The notes under the pieces were generated by a model that saw only the letters and a program-made list of their open reading frames with translations, did no database searches and had not been told where the DNA came from. The position numbers were made by a program, and so were the translations under genes. From positions 1 to 64,000 of the forward strand of contig JAEULK010000013.1 in assembly GCA_016793775.1 (NCBI GenBank): 64,000 nucleotides of DNA, written 5' to 3'. This DNA is from Sphingopyxis sp. Lineage in GTDB: Bacteria; Pseudomonadota; Alphaproteobacteria; Sphingomonadales; Sphingomonadaceae. Below are positions 40,086 to 48,933 of the stretch, piece after piece (position 1 is the first letter of the stretch; each line of letters opens with the position of its first letter).

Positions 40086-41279
40086 TCAGAACAGCTTGGT
40101 CACCGTCGCCGTGCGGCGCTCGGGCTCGGCTTCGCCGGTGTAGAGGCTGAGCATCGGTTCGTCGCTGACGACATGGGTCTCGTCGGCGCCGAAGCCGTTG
40201 AACTTGGTGCGCATCGCGCAGCCATAGGCGCCGAGCATGCCGATCTCGATGAAATCGCCCGCCTTCACATCCGCAGGGAGGTAGAAGGGCCCGGCCATAT
40301 GGTCGAGGTCGTCGCAGGTCGGGCCGTAAAAGCTGAACGCGGTCATCTCGGCGTCGCTCTCGGGCTCGCGCAGCAGCGTGACGGGGAAGCGCCAGCCGAC
40401 ATGCGCGGCGTCGAACAGCGCGCCATAGGCACCGTCGTTGATGTAGAGTTCGTCGCCGCGGCGCTTTTCGACGCGCACGATCAGCGAGCTGTACTCGGCC
40501 GACAGCGCGCGGCCGGGTTCGCACCACAGTTCCGCCGAATAGCTGATCGGCAGGCTTTCGAACGTCCGGTGGATCGTGTCGAAATAGGCGCCGAGCGGCG
40601 GGGGCTCCATGCCCGGGTAGGACGAGGGGAAGCCGCCGCCGACGTCGATGATGTCGACGGTGACCGACGCCGCGACGATCGCGGCGCGGACGCGCTCCAT
40701 CGCCTGCGCATAGGCATGCGGGGTCATCGCCTGGCTGCCGACGTGAAAGCAGATGCCGAGCGCGTCGCTGGCCTGGCGGGTCGCCATCAGCAGTTCGGCG
40801 ACATCCTCGGGTTCGGCGCCGAACTTGGCGGCGAGGCTGAGCTTCGAATGGTCGGACGAAACCCGGAGACGGACCAGCAGGTTGAGGTCTTCGGCGCCCT
40901 CGGTCGCGCGGACGATCTTTTCGAGCTCGTCCATCGTGTCGAGCGAGAAGGTGCGCACGCCATGCTTCCAATAGGCTTCCGAAATCGCTTCTTCGGCCTT
41001 CACCGGATGCATGAAGCAGAGCACTGCCTTGGGCAGGGTGCGCGCGACGAGGCGCACCTCGGCGATCGAGGCGACGTCATAATGCGTGACACCCGAATCC
41101 CACAGCACGCGCAGCAGGTCGGGCGACGGATTCGCCTTGACCGCATACATGGTCGTGCCGGGAAATCGCTCGATGAAGAAACGCGCTGCGCGCGCCGCAG
41201 CGTGCGGGCGGACAAGCGTGACAGGTTCGACCGGCGAAAGTGCCTGAATCAGCCCGTGGGCGCTATGATGCTGGTGCAA
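40086..41279 (-). CDS. Ornithine/lysine decarboxylase, type III fold
   Basis: A PLP enzyme of the eukaryote-type (alanine-racemase-fold) ornithine decarboxylase family, 397 residues, making putrescine (or cadaverine from lysine). The PLP lysine is Lys48 in TMYAVKANPS, the phosphate site is GGGFPSSYPG, and the active-site cysteine is Cys322 in FYGPTCDDLDHM, donated across the dimer. An EPGR segment is present. It begins with TTG behind GGGGG; an upstream in-frame stop rules out an earlier start. It probably supplies putrescine to the two carboxynorspermidine enzymes 5-10 kb away. Its leader is long and structured. Confidence 0.92.
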   Translation of the reverse strand: MHQHHSAHGLIQALSPVEPVTLVRPHAAARAARFFIERFPGTTMYAVKANPSPDLLRVLWDSGVTHYDVASIAEVRLVARTLPKAVLCFMHPVKAEEAISEAYWKHGVRTFSLDTMDELEKIVRATEGAEDLNLLVRLRVSSDHSKLSLAAKFGAEPEDVAELLMATRQASDALGICFHVGSQAMTPHAYAQAMERVRAAIVAASVTVDIIDVGGGFPSSYPGMEPPPLGAYFDTIHRTFESLPISYSAELWCEPGRALSAEYSSLIVRVEKRRGDELYINDGAYGALFDAAHVGWRFPVTLLREPESDAEMTAFSFYGPTCDDLDHMAGPFYLPADVKAGDFIEIGMLGAYGCAMRTKFNGFGADETHVVSDEPMLSLYTGEAEPERRTATVTKLF

Positions 41280-41400
41280 CTCAAGGGACCCCCAAAAATA
41301 ACGTTAAACTTACAAGGCTGCCTTGCGGTTATTGGAAGTCCCCCTGGGGCAGCGGGGGTGCGATATATGCAGGGGGGTCCCCCCTGTAAAGACCCTATCG
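41280..41400 (-). promoter_or_regulatory. Structured leader of the ornithine decarboxylase gene
   Basis: Immediately upstream of the decarboxylase the minus-strand leader contains GGGGGTCCC, which includes the likely ribosome site (41285-41293). Further upstream is a palindromic hairpin CAGGGGGGACCCCCCTG (41370-41386). GGGACCCCC in that hairpin is a perfect complement of GGGGGTCCC, so the hairpin and ribosome-site sequestration are mutually exclusive. A further C5/G5 stem (about 41340-41357) and a CAAGG/CCTTG hairpin lie between. Leaders of the speF type are known upstream of alphaproteobacterial ornithine decarboxylases; membership is unproven. Confidence 0.55.
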
Positions 41401-41534
41401 CGCAATTTTGTAACGCAACGGTAACAGTCGCGCCGAAACGGGCCTGACGCGCGGTAACCGGGGGACAAGCGAGACAAATCGGGCGACTCGCGCTATCGGT
41501 GCTGCGCCCTTCCCGCCGAAAGGATCGCGCCGCC

Positions 41535-43184
41535 ATGACCCCGCCGCCCGACGTCAACTACACTTTTACCGACGCCGAGCTTGAGGAACTGATCGCGTTC
41601 GGCACCGTCGAATCGCATCGCGCCGGCGCCGTCCTGCTCGCCGAGGGGACGATGGCGCCCGATTGCATCGTCACCCTGTCGGGGCACACCGACATTTTCG
41701 CGACCACCGACGAGGGACCCAAGCGCGTCGGCTGGATGGAGCGCGGGCAGTTCGCGGGCGACCTGTCGGTGCTCACCGGCCAGCGCCATTCGTCGCGGGT
41801 CGAAATGGGCGCTGCCGGGGATATTTTGCGCATCGCGCATGCCGATTTCCAGCGGCTGATCGCCGGCAACAGCTATTTCTCCGACGTGTTCGTGCGCGTG
41901 TTCGCGGCGCGGCGCGAGTTCGGCAACAGCCGCGGATTCGCGGCGATCATCGTCATCGGCGCGGCGCTGGACCGCAGCGTCTATGCGCTGCGCGACCTCT
42001 TGATGAAGCATGGGGTCGCGCACCGCTGGTTCGACCCCGCCGACGGGCCGGTCGCCGGGCATCTGATGGCCGAACGCGGGCTGACCGACGAGCAATTGCC
42101 GCTGGTGATCCTGGGCGCGACCGATCCGCTGGTGCAGCCGACGCCCGAGAGTCTGGCGGGGGCGCTGGGGCTCGACCTGCTGCCCGACGGCGCGACCGCC
42201 GATGTGCTGGTGGTGGGCAGCGGGCCGGGCGGACTGGCAGCGGCGGTCTATGCCGCGTCTGAGGGGCTGACGGTGATCGCGCTCGATTCGTTGGCGCCGG
42301 GCGGGCAGGCGGGGACGTCGTCGAAGATCGAGAATTATCTCGGCTTCCCGACCGGTATTTCGGGCAATGAGCTGGCACGGCGCGCGACGGTGCAGGCGCA
42401 GAAGTTCGGCGCGCGGCTGGTGTCGCCGGTGCGCGCGGCGACGGTGGGGCGCGACGGTGACGCCTATTGCCTGCACCTCGCCGACGGGCGCAAGCTGCGC
42501 AGCCGCGCGGTCGTGGTCGCGAGCGGGGCGCGCTACCAGCGGCTGCCGATCGCGGGCATCGAGGCCTATGAGGGGCGCGGCATCTATTATGGCGCGACCC
42601 CGATGGAGGCGCAGCTGTGCGGCAATGCCGAGGTGACCGTCGTCGGATCGGGCAATTCGGCGGGGCAGGGCGCCATCTATCTCGCGAGCGTCGCGAAGAA
42701 GGTTTACGTCATTTTTCGCCGCAAGAGCCTGCGCGAGACGATGTCCGAATATCTGGTCAAGCGGCTGGAGGAGCATCCGAACATCGAGATCATCGGATCG
42801 ACCGACGTCGTCGCGCTGCACGGCGAGGACCGACTGGCGGGGCTGACCTATCGCTGCCGCGAGACGGGCGAGGAGGATCGTTGCGATTGCGGCTTCCTGT
42901 TCCTGTTCCTCGGCGCGACGCCGAACACGAACTGGCTGCCCAAGGAAATGGTGTGCGACGAGCGCGGTTTCGTGAAGACCGGCGCCGACATCGCGCCGAT
43001 CGAACTGGTCAAGGCGGGCTGGTCGCTGGGCCGCATGCCGAGCCGCTACGAAACGAGCTGGCCGCGCATCTATGCGATCGGCGACGTGCGCAAGGGATCG
43101 GTCAAGCGTGTCGCCTCGTCGGTGGGCGAAGGGTCGGTGGTGGTCAGCGACATTCACGCCGCGCTGGTGGAGATCGCCTCCTGA
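41535..43184 (+). CDS. Cyclic-nucleotide-domain fused to thioredoxin-reductase-like flavoprotein
   Basis: A 549-residue fusion. Residues 1-140 form a cyclic-nucleotide-binding jelly roll (VTLSGHTDIFATTDEGPKRV, RGQFAGDLSVLTGQRHSS), a linker of about 90 residues follows, and residues 230-549 form a FAD/NAD(P) pyridine-nucleotide oxidoreductase with VLVVGSGPGGLAAAVYA, VTVVGSGNSAGQGAIYL and YAIGDVR. The redox CxxC of thioredoxin reductase (YCATCDG) is replaced by YYGATPMEAQLC, so it cannot be a normal thioredoxin reductase. Start chosen at MTPPPDVNYTF. It is divergent from ornithine decarboxylase. Confidence 0.9.
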   Translation: MTPPPDVNYTFTDAELEELIAFGTVESHRAGAVLLAEGTMAPDCIVTLSGHTDIFATTDEGPKRVGWMERGQFAGDLSVLTGQRHSSRVEMGAAGDILRIAHADFQRLIAGNSYFSDVFVRVFAARREFGNSRGFAAIIVIGAALDRSVYALRDLLMKHGVAHRWFDPADGPVAGHLMAERGLTDEQLPLVILGATDPLVQPTPESLAGALGLDLLPDGATADVLVVGSGPGGLAAAVYAASEGLTVIALDSLAPGGQAGTSSKIENYLGFPTGISGNELARRATVQAQKFGARLVSPVRAATVGRDGDAYCLHLADGRKLRSRAVVVASGARYQRLPIAGIEAYEGRGIYYGATPMEAQLCGNAEVTVVGSGNSAGQGAIYLASVAKKVYVIFRRKSLRETMSEYLVKRLEEHPNIEIIGSTDVVALHGEDRLAGLTYRCRETGEEDRCDCGFLFLFLGATPNTNWLPKEMVCDERGFVKTGADIAPIELVKAGWSLGRMPSRYETSWPRIYAIGDVRKGSVKRVASSVGEGSVVVSDIHAALVEIAS

Positions 43185-43278
43185 TTTTTGCGGTGGAAAT
43201 GCCGCAGCTGCTTCGATAACCATTTGTTCTCCATATGAGTCGGCGCGGCCGCCTGGCTGGCGCAAGGATGGTGAGGAG

Positions 43279-45087
43279 ATGGTCATGGCGGTGATCCCCG
43301 GCGGTCCTGGCGACGATATTCTTCCCGGCACGCCCGATGGCGACACGATCGACGGCTTCGACGGCAATGACCGGATCAACGCCGGCGAGGGCAACGACAC
43401 CGTCACCGGCGGTCGCGGAAACGACGTGATCAACGGCGAGGGCGGCAACGATAGGATCCGCGGCAACGGGGGCAGCGACGTCATCCTTGGCGGCACAGGC
43501 AACGACATACTCTATGGAGGCGGTGGGGCCGACGAACTGCGCGGGGGCGACGACGACGACGAGCTTTACGACGAGGATGGTCCGGGCATCGGGGGTGCGG
43601 GCGGCAACGACAAATTCTATGGCGGGCGCGGCAACGACCTGATCGTCATCAATCGCCCCGTCGTCTCGAGCCTGCAGGAAAACCTGCTGCTATGGGGCGA
43701 CGACAATGTCCAGATCCCCGGCAACGATGTCGTCGATTATCGTAGTGCCCATGCCGATATCGCGACCGTCGACCTGCTCGGGGGTGCCGACACCTTCATT
43801 CTGCGCGACACCGGCACCGGGCGCGTCGATTTGCGCCTCGGCACGGGTCCCGAGCAGGACAGGATCGTATTCATGGACGCGACCCCCGGTTCGGCGGGGC
43901 AGGCGGGGCTGGTTGTTTCGCAGTTCGGCACGGTCGGCAGGCAGGCGTCGTCGGGTATCGGGCTGGATGTCGTCGACCTGTCGCCGCTGCTTTCGTCGCT
44001 TACCAATTGGGACGGTGCGAATCCCTTTCTGACCGGACATTTTCGGCTGTCGGAATCGACGCTTGGGAGCGTTTTGCTGGAAGCCGATTTTGATGGCGCG
44101 GGGCCTGGCGGCTATTCGACGCTGATCCGATTTATGCCCCTGAGCTTCGCCCAAGCCGATCGTCTGCGTGTTTCGGACTTCGGCGAGGCCAATTTCATCA
44201 ATATCCCGCAGGGCGGGGTGACGCGCGTCGGCGATGCGGGCGACAATGTCCTGAACGGCAGCGCCTTCGACGACAGCCTGACCGGCGCGGGCGGCAATGA
44301 CAGCCTTTACGGTTTCGCCGACGACGATGTGCTGAACGGCAATGACGGCAACGACCTGCTCGACGGCGGCGCGGGCGCCGACACGATGACCGGGGGCGCG
44401 AACAACGACCGTTACATCGTCGACAATATCGGCGATGTCGTGATCGAAGGCGCGAACGGCGGCACCGACACCGTCGCGTCGTCGATCAACTACACGCTGG
44501 GCGCCAATGTCGAAAATCTCGAACTGACCGGGAGCGCGGTCGTCGGCACCGGCAACAATGCCAATAATGTCATAACCGGCAATGGCCTCAACAATTCGCT
44601 GATCGGCGGATCGGGCGACGACAGGCTCGAAGGCGGCGAGGGCCATGATACGCTGAACGGGGGCGGCGGTAACGACAATCTGATCGGCGGTGGCGGCAAT
44701 GATGTGCTCAACGGCGGGCCGGGGATGGATATCATGGACGGCGGCGCGGGCGCCGACCGCTATCTGTTCATCCCGTCGAGCGTCAGTACGACGCAGGTCG
44801 ACCGCCTCTATTTCTCGACCGCCGACGACGACGTCATCGACCTGAGCATGGTCGATGCGGTGACGGGGGGCAGCGACGATGCCTTCGGCTTCCTGGGAAC
44901 GGGCGCCTTTACCGGTCTCGCCGGCCAGCTGCGTTACGAGATGACCGGCAGCTGGAGCGAGGGCGACCGGTCGGGGTCGGTCTATCGCGTCAGCGGCGAC
45001 TTGAACGGCGACGGTTTGGCGGATTTCCACATCGACGTGAACATGCTGGGCACCGACGCGCTGGGGCCGGGCGACTTCGTGCTGTAA
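43279..45087 (+). CDS. RTX-type calcium-binding secreted protein
   Basis: A 602-residue protein with many GGxGxDxLx nonapeptide repeats, the calcium-binding beta-roll of RTX proteins: one block near residues 10-105, a second around 320-390, and a third around 440-500, with beta-rich segments between. The ending (ADFHIDVNMLGTDALGPGDFVL) is the serralysin-like C-terminus used as a type I secretion signal. No signal peptide is visible, consistent with type I export, but no T1SS genes are here. The start is either 43279 or the ATG at 43285, which has the better-spaced GAGGAG. Confidence 0.88.
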   Translation: MVMAVIPGGPGDDILPGTPDGDTIDGFDGNDRINAGEGNDTVTGGRGNDVINGEGGNDRIRGNGGSDVILGGTGNDILYGGGGADELRGGDDDDELYDEDGPGIGGAGGNDKFYGGRGNDLIVINRPVVSSLQENLLLWGDDNVQIPGNDVVDYRSAHADIATVDLLGGADTFILRDTGTGRVDLRLGTGPEQDRIVFMDATPGSAGQAGLVVSQFGTVGRQASSGIGLDVVDLSPLLSSLTNWDGANPFLTGHFRLSESTLGSVLLEADFDGAGPGGYSTLIRFMPLSFAQADRLRVSDFGEANFINIPQGGVTRVGDAGDNVLNGSAFDDSLTGAGGNDSLYGFADDDVLNGNDGNDLLDGGAGADTMTGGANNDRYIVDNIGDVVIEGANGGTDTVASSINYTLGANVENLELTGSAVVGTGNNANNVITGNGLNNSLIGGSGDDRLEGGEGHDTLNGGGGNDNLIGGGGNDVLNGGPGMDIMDGGAGADRYLFIPSSVSTTQVDRLYFSTADDDVIDLSMVDAVTGGSDDAFGFLGTGAFTGLAGQLRYEMTGSWSEGDRSGSVYRVSGDLNGDGLADFHIDVNMLGTDALGPGDFVL

Positions 45088-45099
45088 GCGCTGCGGGGC

Positions 45100-46287
45100 T
45101 CAGCTCAGCCGCGTCTTGAAATCGGCATAGCCGAATTCGCGGACGAGGGTCAGCGCGTCGCTTTCGCTGTCCCACAGCCAGATCGAGGGCAGCGGCACGC
45201 CGTTGAAGCTGTTGGTCTTGACCATCGAATAATGCGCCTGGTCGAGGAAGGCGAAGCGCTGGCCGATCGCGGCGCCGCCGGGCAGGCGATAATCGCCGAT
45301 GACGTCGCCGGCGAGGCACGAGGGGCCGCCAAGGCGCGTCGGCGTACCGTCGTCTTCTTCGCCTAGCATAGCGGGGCGATAGGGCGCCTCGATGACGTCG
45401 GGCATGTGGCAGGTCGCACTGATGTCGGTGATGCCGATCGGCATGCCGTTGTCGAACAGGTCGAGGACTTCGCCGACGAGGATGCCGGCGTCGAGCGCGA
45501 TCGCCTCGCCGGGCTCGATCATCACCTCGGCGCCGGTCGTCTCGCGCACGCCCTTCAGGAAGGCGATCAAATCATCGATCTGGTAATCGGCGCGGGTGAC
45601 ATGGTGGCCGCCGCCGAAATTGATCCATTTGAGATGGCCGAAATACGGACGCAGCACGGGTTCGATCGCGGCCCAGGTGCGCGCGAGCGGCGGGAAATCC
45701 TGTTCGCACAGGCTGTGCATGTGGATGCCGTCGACGCTGCGCATATGCTCGGCGGTCAGCTGGTCGACCGGGAAGCCGAGGCGGCTGCACGGCGCGGCGG
45801 GGTCATATTTGGGCACCTCGCCCTCGCTGTGCAGCGGGTTGATGCGCAGGCCGATGTCGAAGCTTTCGCCCGCGGCGCGTGCCTCGTCGAGGATCGGGCG
45901 GAAGCGTGCGATCTGGTCGGGCGAGTTGAAGATCAGATGGTCCGACAGGCGGGCGATCTCGGGCAGATCCTCGGCCTTATAGGCGGCGCAATAGGTCGCG
46001 ACCTCCTTGTCGCCGCGCGGCCCGCCATATTCCTCGCGCCCGAGCCGCGCTTCGTAGAGGCCCGACGCGCAAACGCCGTCGAGCGTGCCGGCGACGGTCG
46101 AACCCAGCGACCACATCGAAAAGGCCTTGAGCGCCGCGAGCACCCGCGCGCCCGACGCGTCGCCGATCTGGCGCAGCACGCCAAGGTTCGCCCGCACCTT
46201 CGCCGCATCGACGACGAAGGCGGGCGAGGGGACGCGGTTGAGGTCGAAATGGGCAAAGGCCCCGGGGTCGCCGGCTCTGGTTTCCAT
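45100..46287 (-). CDS. nspC: Carboxynorspermidine/carboxyspermidine decarboxylase
   Basis: A PLP decarboxylase of the alanine-racemase-fold NspC group (395 residues) that removes CO2 from carboxynorspermidine or carboxyspermidine to give the triamine. The PLP lysine is Lys54 in LAALKAFSMWS. Other marks are HMHSLCEQDFPP, WINFGGGHHVTRADY, IEPGEAI and the late TCHMPDVIEAPYRP and GPSCLAGDVIGDY. Its partner dehydrogenase is at 49419-50627 on the same strand, with other genes between. A shortened copy of its first 61 codons is fused to the peptidase gene at 48918. Confidence 0.95.
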   Translation of the reverse strand: METRAGDPGAFAHFDLNRVPSPAFVVDAAKVRANLGVLRQIGDASGARVLAALKAFSMWSLGSTVAGTLDGVCASGLYEARLGREEYGGPRGDKEVATYCAAYKAEDLPEIARLSDHLIFNSPDQIARFRPILDEARAAGESFDIGLRINPLHSEGEVPKYDPAAPCSRLGFPVDQLTAEHMRSVDGIHMHSLCEQDFPPLARTWAAIEPVLRPYFGHLKWINFGGGHHVTRADYQIDDLIAFLKGVRETTGAEVMIEPGEAIALDAGILVGEVLDLFDNGMPIGITDISATCHMPDVIEAPYRPAMLGEEDDGTPTRLGGPSCLAGDVIGDYRLPGGAAIGQRFAFLDQAHYSMVKTNSFNGVPLPSIWLWDSESDALTLVREFGYADFKTRLS

Positions 46288-46337
46288 GGGCGCGCATGTA
46301 GGGGTTTTGGGGCGTGGAGGAAAGGGGGCGACGAGTT

Positions 46338-46358
46338 CCCCTCCCTTTCAGGGAGGGG
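46338..46358. terminator. GC-rich hairpin upstream of nspC
   Basis: A perfect 8-bp stem, CCCCTCCC paired with GGGAGGGG around a five-base loop, lies between the asparaginase stop and the nspC start. On the minus strand it is followed by GGAAC and no T tract, so it is more likely an attenuating or stabilising hairpin, or a repeat, than a full terminator. Confidence 0.5.
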
Positions 46359-46365
46359 AGAAGAA

Positions 46366-47367
46366 TCAGGCCACCGGCACGTGCACATTGCCCGTGGCGG
46401 TCTGCACCGAATAGCTGAACGGGGTGTCCTCCCAGCCGATCTTGGCGGCGCCATGGACCCCGTCGCGGCGGATGACCGCGATGCCGCCGCCGATCCGGTA
46501 ACCGGCATCGGCGATGCGCTGGAGTGCCGCTTCGGCCGCGGCCTGCGGGTGCATGCCGCCGCGCATCAGTTCGACCGCGTGATAGGTGGGCAGGAAGCGC
46601 ATCATCACATCGCCATTGCCCGTCGCGACCGCGCCGCCGACCGCCTGATCGCCATAGGCGCCCGCGCCGGGGATCGGCGAATCGCCGACGCGGCCGGGGA
46701 TCTTGCACTCGCGGCCGTTGGTCGAGCAGCCGACGGTCAGGTTGCCCGCGGCGTCGAGCGCGATGCAGCCGACGGTGTCGTGGCCGGCGAGCTTGGCGTC
46801 CTTCGCCAGCGGTTCGGGGCCGAAGGCGTCGGACTTCTCGCCCTTTTCAGCCCATTTGGCGAAGGCGGCCTGCGACTTGGGGCCGGTGAGCGAGGTTTCG
46901 GCGAAGCCCATGCGCGCCGCGAAGCGCGTCGCATCGTCGCCGACGATCAGCGTGTGCTGGGTTTCCTCCATCACCTTGCGCGCGACCGAGATCGCCTTTT
47001 TGACACGCTTCAGGCAGCCGACCGCGCCGATGTCGTGCGTCGGTGCCCACAGGATCATCGCGTCGAGCGTTGTTTCGCCGACCTCGTTGGGGACGCCATC
47101 GGCGCCGACCCAATAATCGCCGAGCAGTTCGACATGGTTGACCGCCGCCTCGACCACATCGAGCGACGAGGCGCCTTGCGCGAGCATGGGCCAGCCGACG
47201 GCGTTGGCGCCGGGGCCGAAATTCCAGGTGGTCAGGATGAAGGGCTTGCCGGTGGGGATGGGCGCGGGTTTTGCCGGCTTGGCGGCTTCGGCTGCGACCG
47301 GCAGCGCGGCGAGGCCCGCTGCGCCGGCGGCGAAGTGGCGCCGCGAAATTGCCTTGTCGTCCGCCAT
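46366..47367 (-). CDS. N4-(beta-N-acetylglucosaminyl)-L-asparaginase family hydrolase
   Basis: An Ntn-hydrolase of the glycosylasparaginase family (333 residues) that self-cleaves before its catalytic threonine, Thr198 in GHDTVGCIALDAAG. The N-terminus carries a twin-arginine signal (SRRHFAAGAAGLAALPVAA, about 8-26), so it is folded before export to the periplasm. Later GRVGDSPIPGAGAYGD and GNGDVMMRFLPTYHAVE match the substrate pocket of the family. The start at 47367 begins this Tat signal. It lies between the two polyamine genes without a clear link to them. Confidence 0.92.
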   Translation of the reverse strand: MADDKAISRRHFAAGAAGLAALPVAAEAAKPAKPAPIPTGKPFILTTWNFGPGANAVGWPMLAQGASSLDVVEAAVNHVELLGDYWVGADGVPNEVGETTLDAMILWAPTHDIGAVGCLKRVKKAISVARKVMEETQHTLIVGDDATRFAARMGFAETSLTGPKSQAAFAKWAEKGEKSDAFGPEPLAKDAKLAGHDTVGCIALDAAGNLTVGCSTNGRECKIPGRVGDSPIPGAGAYGDQAVGGAVATGNGDVMMRFLPTYHAVELMRGGMHPQAAAEAALQRIADAGYRIGGGIAVIRRDGVHGAAKIGWEDTPFSYSVQTATGNVHVPVA

Positions 47368-47407
47368 GCTCGTCTCCCCTTTGGCGGTGAGGCTAGCGGG
47401 GCCGGTG

Positions 47408-47758
47408 TCAGGTCGCAATCGGTCCCTTGAAGATGAAGAAGGCGCCGCCCGCGATCAGCAGGAAGCCGACGAGATGGTTGAGCGTCAGCTTCTCGCCGAG
47501 CCAGAAGACCGCGAAACCCGCAAAGACGATCAAGGTGATCACCTCCTGCATCGTCTTGAGTTCGGCGGTCGAATAGACGCTGTGGCCCATGCGGTTGGCG
47601 GGCACGACGAGGCAATATTCGAAAAAGGCGATGCCCCAGGCGATCAGGATCGCGAGCCACATCGGGCGCGAAATGTCGCCGAGATGCCCGTACCAGGCGA
47701 TCGTCATGAAGATGTTCGAGACGACGAGCATGAAGATCGGCAGGATATAGGGCGTCAT
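47408..47758 (-). CDS. DMT-family small membrane protein (DUF486)
   Basis: A 116-residue protein with four predicted membrane helices, of the DUF486 group in the drug/metabolite transporter superfamily. The conserved middle SVYSTAELKTMQEVITLIVF is typical. The substrate is not known. Its ATG overlaps the stop of the upstream peptidase gene by four bases, so the two are coupled. Confidence 0.88.
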   Translation of the reverse strand: MTPYILPIFMLVVSNIFMTIAWYGHLGDISRPMWLAILIAWGIAFFEYCLVVPANRMGHSVYSTAELKTMQEVITLIVFAGFAVFWLGEKLTLNHLVGFLLIAGGAFFIFKGPIAT

Positions 47759-48918
47759 CGGCGGTCCTTCGTCAGCGGCAGCACGTCCTTGAGCAACGCG
47801 GCGAAGAAATGGCCCGGCTCCTCGACCATCGGCATATGCGCCGAATGTTCGAGCCAGATAAGCTTTTTCGACGGCGCCCGGACCTGCGCCAACCAGTCGG
47901 CGGCGACCGGCGAGGGCACGGTATAGTCATGGCGGCCGAGCAGGAAGACGATCGGCACGTCCATCTTCTTCACGGGCCTGAAACTGACGTCGGCGAGGCG
48001 CGGCCAGAGCGTCGTGACCGAAAATTCGCTGCCCTGGCCCCACGCCTTGCGGTCGGCCTCCGTATATTCGGGCGAGAGGCGCGGGGTCTGGAAATAATAT
48101 TTGAGATCGGGCTTGTTGTAGATGAGCGACCCATAGGGGATCGCATATTTGCGCCAGCCGTCGGCCTTGGCGATGGTGAAGTCGCCGCGCGGATACGGGG
48201 CGAGCGCGTCGATGGCGTCGACCGCGTCCATATCGCCCGCGATCAGCGCCTTGCTGCGCGTCCACGCCATGCCGACCGCCTCGCCCTCGCGGAAATCGAT
48301 GCCCTGGCCGACCCCGACATAGGCGTAGAGCAGGTCGGGGCGCTTCACCGCGACCGACAGGCCGACGATCGAGCCCCAGCTGTGCCCCATCAGCACGACC
48401 TTTTTCTTGCCATAGCGTTTCTTGAGCAGTTCGATGAGTTCGATCGCGTCGTCGCGGTAGCGGTCGGGGGTCATCGTCGGCGCGAGCGTCCTGGGATCGT
48501 TGAGCGGGTAACTGCGCCCGGCGCCGCGCTGGTCGTACTGGACGACGGTGAATACATCCTCCCACGGGCGCTGGAAGGCCCAGGCGAAGGGCATTTCGAC
48601 CGCGCCGGGGCCGCCGTGGACGAAGATCAGGATCGGATTGTCGCGGTCGGCACCCCGCACGTTGACCACCTGCCGCGCGCCGCCGAGCGTGACCTCGAAG
48701 GTTTCCTGCGCGCCGTTCGGGGTGACGATCTTGCCGATGTCGGCAACGATGGCGCGCGCGGGAGCGTAAGCGTCGTCGGTTTGCGCAGCGGCGGGGGTGG
48801 TGAGGGCGGCAAGCAGGAGCAGGCCGACCGACCATCTCGAAAACGCCTTCCGCGCAGCAAGCAAGCGGGTGAGGTCGAAACGGGTGAAAGCCCCAAGGTC
48901 GCCGTCTCTCGTTTTCAT
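47755..48918 (-). CDS. Secreted alpha/beta hydrolase, proline-iminopeptidase-like, with an nspC-derived N-terminus
   Basis: A 387-residue alpha/beta hydrolase (S33 peptidase-like) with HGGPGAVEMPFAWAFQRPWE, the nucleophile elbow GHSWGS, and a late Asp (LGRHDYT) and His (LEHSAHMP). A hydrophobic segment at about 30-46 ending TTPAAAQ is its export signal. Residues 1-31 do not belong to the family: MKTRDGDLGAFTRFDL and ARKAFSRWS match residues 1-16 and 52-60 of the nearby NspC, joined across a deletion. The start at 48918 is the ATG inherited from that copy; the inverted-repeat cassette ends 15 bp upstream. Confidence 0.85.
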   Translation of the reverse strand: MKTRDGDLGAFTRFDLTRLLAARKAFSRWSVGLLLLAALTTPAAAQTDDAYAPARAIVADIGKIVTPNGAQETFEVTLGGARQVVNVRGADRDNPILIFVHGGPGAVEMPFAWAFQRPWEDVFTVVQYDQRGAGRSYPLNDPRTLAPTMTPDRYRDDAIELIELLKKRYGKKKVVLMGHSWGSIVGLSVAVKRPDLLYAYVGVGQGIDFREGEAVGMAWTRSKALIAGDMDAVDAIDALAPYPRGDFTIAKADGWRKYAIPYGSLIYNKPDLKYYFQTPRLSPEYTEADRKAWGQGSEFSVTTLWPRLADVSFRPVKKMDVPIVFLLGRHDYTVPSPVAADWLAQVRAPSKKLIWLEHSAHMPMVEEPGHFFAALLKDVLPLTKDRR

Positions 48919-48933
48919 ATGTAGCAGTTCCAA

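Noticed and set aside
41493-43508. Long minus-strand open frame over the flavoprotein gene
   Set aside because: It is a shadow of the clearly conserved plus-strand gene.
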